A stretch of 64,000 bases of DNA from an uncultured Parabacteroides sp. (GTDB lineage Bacteria; Bacteroidota; Bacteroidia; Bacteroidales; Tannerellaceae), in contig NZ_CAJJWO010000004.1 in the NCBI RefSeq assembly GCF_905196875.1, positions 1 through 64,000 of the forward strand. Reading direction: 5' to 3'. Position numbers and translations under genes: made by a program. This document shows, one piece after another, positions 62,735 through 64,000 of the stretch (within the stretch, counting starts at the first letter, position 1; the number at the start of each line of letters is the position of its first letter). The notes under the pieces were generated by a model that worked only from the letters and a program-made list of their open reading frames with translations, was not told the origin of the DNA and did not search any database.

Positions 62735-64000
62735 ACTTGCTGCGTATTCGTTTGATGAGTTCGTTGAAGTCTTCTTTGTCTGGGATGAATTCGCTTATCC
62801 GGGTCTTGTTATGCCGGCAAAAGACGATCATAGAAAACACCAGCATGGCACAGAATGCTATGCTGGAGCTGATGGCTGCCCCGACAACACCATAAAGAGG
62901 TATCAGTATATAACCCGCTATAAGCAGGGTGAGAAGTCCGATACAGGAGCTGACTGCACTGTAACGTATCTTCCCGCTTCCGATGAAATAGTGGCTGAGT
63001 ATACTGTTGCACCCTAAAGCGACAATCCCGACGGACAAGCCGAATATAACTTTTCGCATCCCTGTAAATTCGGGACTGAACAGATAATCCGTATAGATCC
63101 ATTCCGGGATAAACAAAATACAGATGGTTGCCGATGCGATTGCACAGAAAGTTAGCTTGAACAGTTTCAGTGTCGTTCTTTTTTGTACTTCGGCATCCGT
63201 CGTCTGTGCTACGCTGCTGTATTCGATGAAACTGACGCTCCGGCTGATATGCCAGACGCTTTCCGATATCTTTGTCCCGGCATCCAGCAACCCCACACTG
63301 CCCAGGCCGGCGAAACGTTGGATCAGGAAATAATTTAACCGGGTGGTGAGCACTTCGGCTATATTGTCTGCACTTCCCCAAAGGCCATAACTGAACATTT
63401 CTTTCAGGATGGAAACGAACGGTTTGTCTGTCGGCTTGTTCTCTCTTTTGACCAGGTAGGGGAAAAGCAACGCCAGACTACCGGCAAAGGCAATGCCGTA
63501 AGCGATATATAATCCGTAGATGTAGGATGAAACTTCCTGTCTCCCGGCTATGTAGTAGAAATAGAGAAGGATAAAGAACAACAATCCCCCTTGCAGCATA
63601 TAAGTAATGTTGAACCCTGTGATCCTGTCTTTACCTAGAAGGAAACGGGCATTGGTCGTAATGAAGGAAGATATCAGCGATAGTACATATATGTCTGTCA
63701 GGTACTCTTCCGGGAATAAACCGAAAAATAACATAAAAGCGCATGCTAGTCCTGATCCGATCAGGGGCCATGCATAAGCCGGGAACAAAATGGTGTGGAT
63801 GGAATAACGGTTCATGAAATACACGATCGTATTACCTGAGAGAACCCCGTTGAATACGACGGCAATATTTATTGAAGCCAGGATGATACCCACCAGGCCG
63901 ACACCTTCCACCCCTAATGCCTTGGCATTAATGAAAATAAGCATCAGGTTCAGAAAGGCAATCAGATAGCGTGTTCCAATTGTCCCCAGTATCTTTTTCA
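62724..64000 (-). CDS. Polysaccharide flippase-like (MATE/Wzx-type) membrane protein, start just outside
   Basis: At least 424 residues. The last visible bases read TG AAA AAG ATA CTG GGG, so the start ATG has its first base at 64001; the frame would begin MKKILGTIGTRYLIAFLNLM. About twelve membrane segments in the MOP superfamily pattern (GVEGVGLVGIILASINIAVVF, LLDAGTKISESVWHISRSVSF, YSAVSSCIGLLTLLIAGYILI, then YGVVGAAISSSIAF). Members move lipid-linked oligosaccharides across the inner membrane. The usual glycosyltransferase neighbours would lie beyond the edge. Confidence 0.82.
   Translation of the reverse strand, partial: KKILGTIGTRYLIAFLNLMLIFINAKALGVEGVGLVGIILASINIAVVFNGVLSGNTIVYFMNRYSIHTILFPAYAWPLIGSGLACAFMLFFGLFPEEYLTDIYVLSLISSFITTNARFLLGKDRITGFNITYMLQGGLLFFILLYFYYIAGRQEVSSYIYGLYIAYGIAFAGSLALLFPYLVKRENKPTDKPFVSILKEMFSYGLWGSADNIAEVLTTRLNYFLIQRFAGLGSVGLLDAGTKISESVWHISRSVSFIEYSSVAQTTDAEVQKRTTLKLFKLTFCAIASATICILFIPEWIYTDYLFSPEFTGMRKVIFGLSVGIVALGCNSILSHYFIGSGKIRYSAVSSCIGLLTLLIAGYILIPLYGVVGAAISSSIAFCAMLVFSMIVFCRHNKTRISEFIPDKEDFNELIKRIRSKFNT

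Overview
The window looks like a chromosome segment of a gut Bacteroidota in the Tannerellaceae, most likely Parabacteroides. Reasons: promoters of the Bacteroidota type (TTG, about 19 bases, TANNTTTG), SusC/SusD-type loci, a type IX secretion core cluster (PorP/GldK/GldL/GldM order), and a large S-layer-like protein with a C-terminal domain of the Parabacteroides type. No rRNA, tRNA, CRISPR array, integrase or complete insertion sequence was seen.

Layout. 1-4041: T9SS core operon porP-gldK-gldL-gldM (minus strand, gldM cut by the window edge). 4196-5932: small DUF2795 protein, cob(I)alamin adenosyltransferase, SAM methyltransferase. 6063-14748: a plus-strand unit of two tandem paralogous membrane sensor kinases with substrate-binding-like sensor domains, then a TonB-dependent receptor. 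14776-14885: a terminator followed directly by what looks like the 5' end of a group II intron. 14910-30208: an N-acetylhexosamine utilisation locus (GH20, SusC/SusD, NagB, NagA, sugar MFS permease, three exported Gfo/Idh/MocA oxidoreductases, XylR-like AraC regulator). 30298-30400: the last codons of a second TonB receptor. 30401-35873: RND efflux operon. 35928-36891: long regulatory gap with an invertible promoter. 36892-40347: S-layer-like surface protein. 40600-41683: two-gene chromate transporter. 41731-51203: long housekeeping operon (rpoN, PAP2-like, gcvH, purE, ispG, dut, TPR, DUF4292, envC-like). 51406-55580: sensor kinase, EamA transporter, HTH regulator. 55957-62734: S41 protease, two tandem Na/Pi cotransporters, nucleoside kinase. 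62724-64000: polysaccharide flippase-like protein cut one base before its start codon.

Most notable observations. (1) A 155-bp segment at 36635-36789 lies between perfect 25-bp inverted repeats and carries a near-consensus promoter that, in this orientation, points away from the S-layer-like gene, so the gene is probably read here in its OFF state. (2) The whole N-acetylhexosamine locus is bracketed by 61-bp direct repeats (59/61 identical) made of the 3' end of a TonB receptor gene; recombination between them would remove about 15.6 kb. (3) Two promoters inside that locus share an exact 22-bp upstream site, placed 29 bases before a -7 box in both. (4) A tandem array of five 23-bp units, each able to form a small hairpin, with one compensated pair change, lies between dut and the TPR gene.

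How the genes fit together. The T9SS core and the S-layer-like protein with its Por-secretion-like C-terminus may be exporter and cargo. The sugar locus would bring GlcNAc/GalNAc-containing glycans through SusCD, trim them in the periplasm with GH20 and the exported oxidoreductases, import the sugar by the MFS permease, and feed glycolysis through NagA and NagB. These links are inferred from gene content and context.
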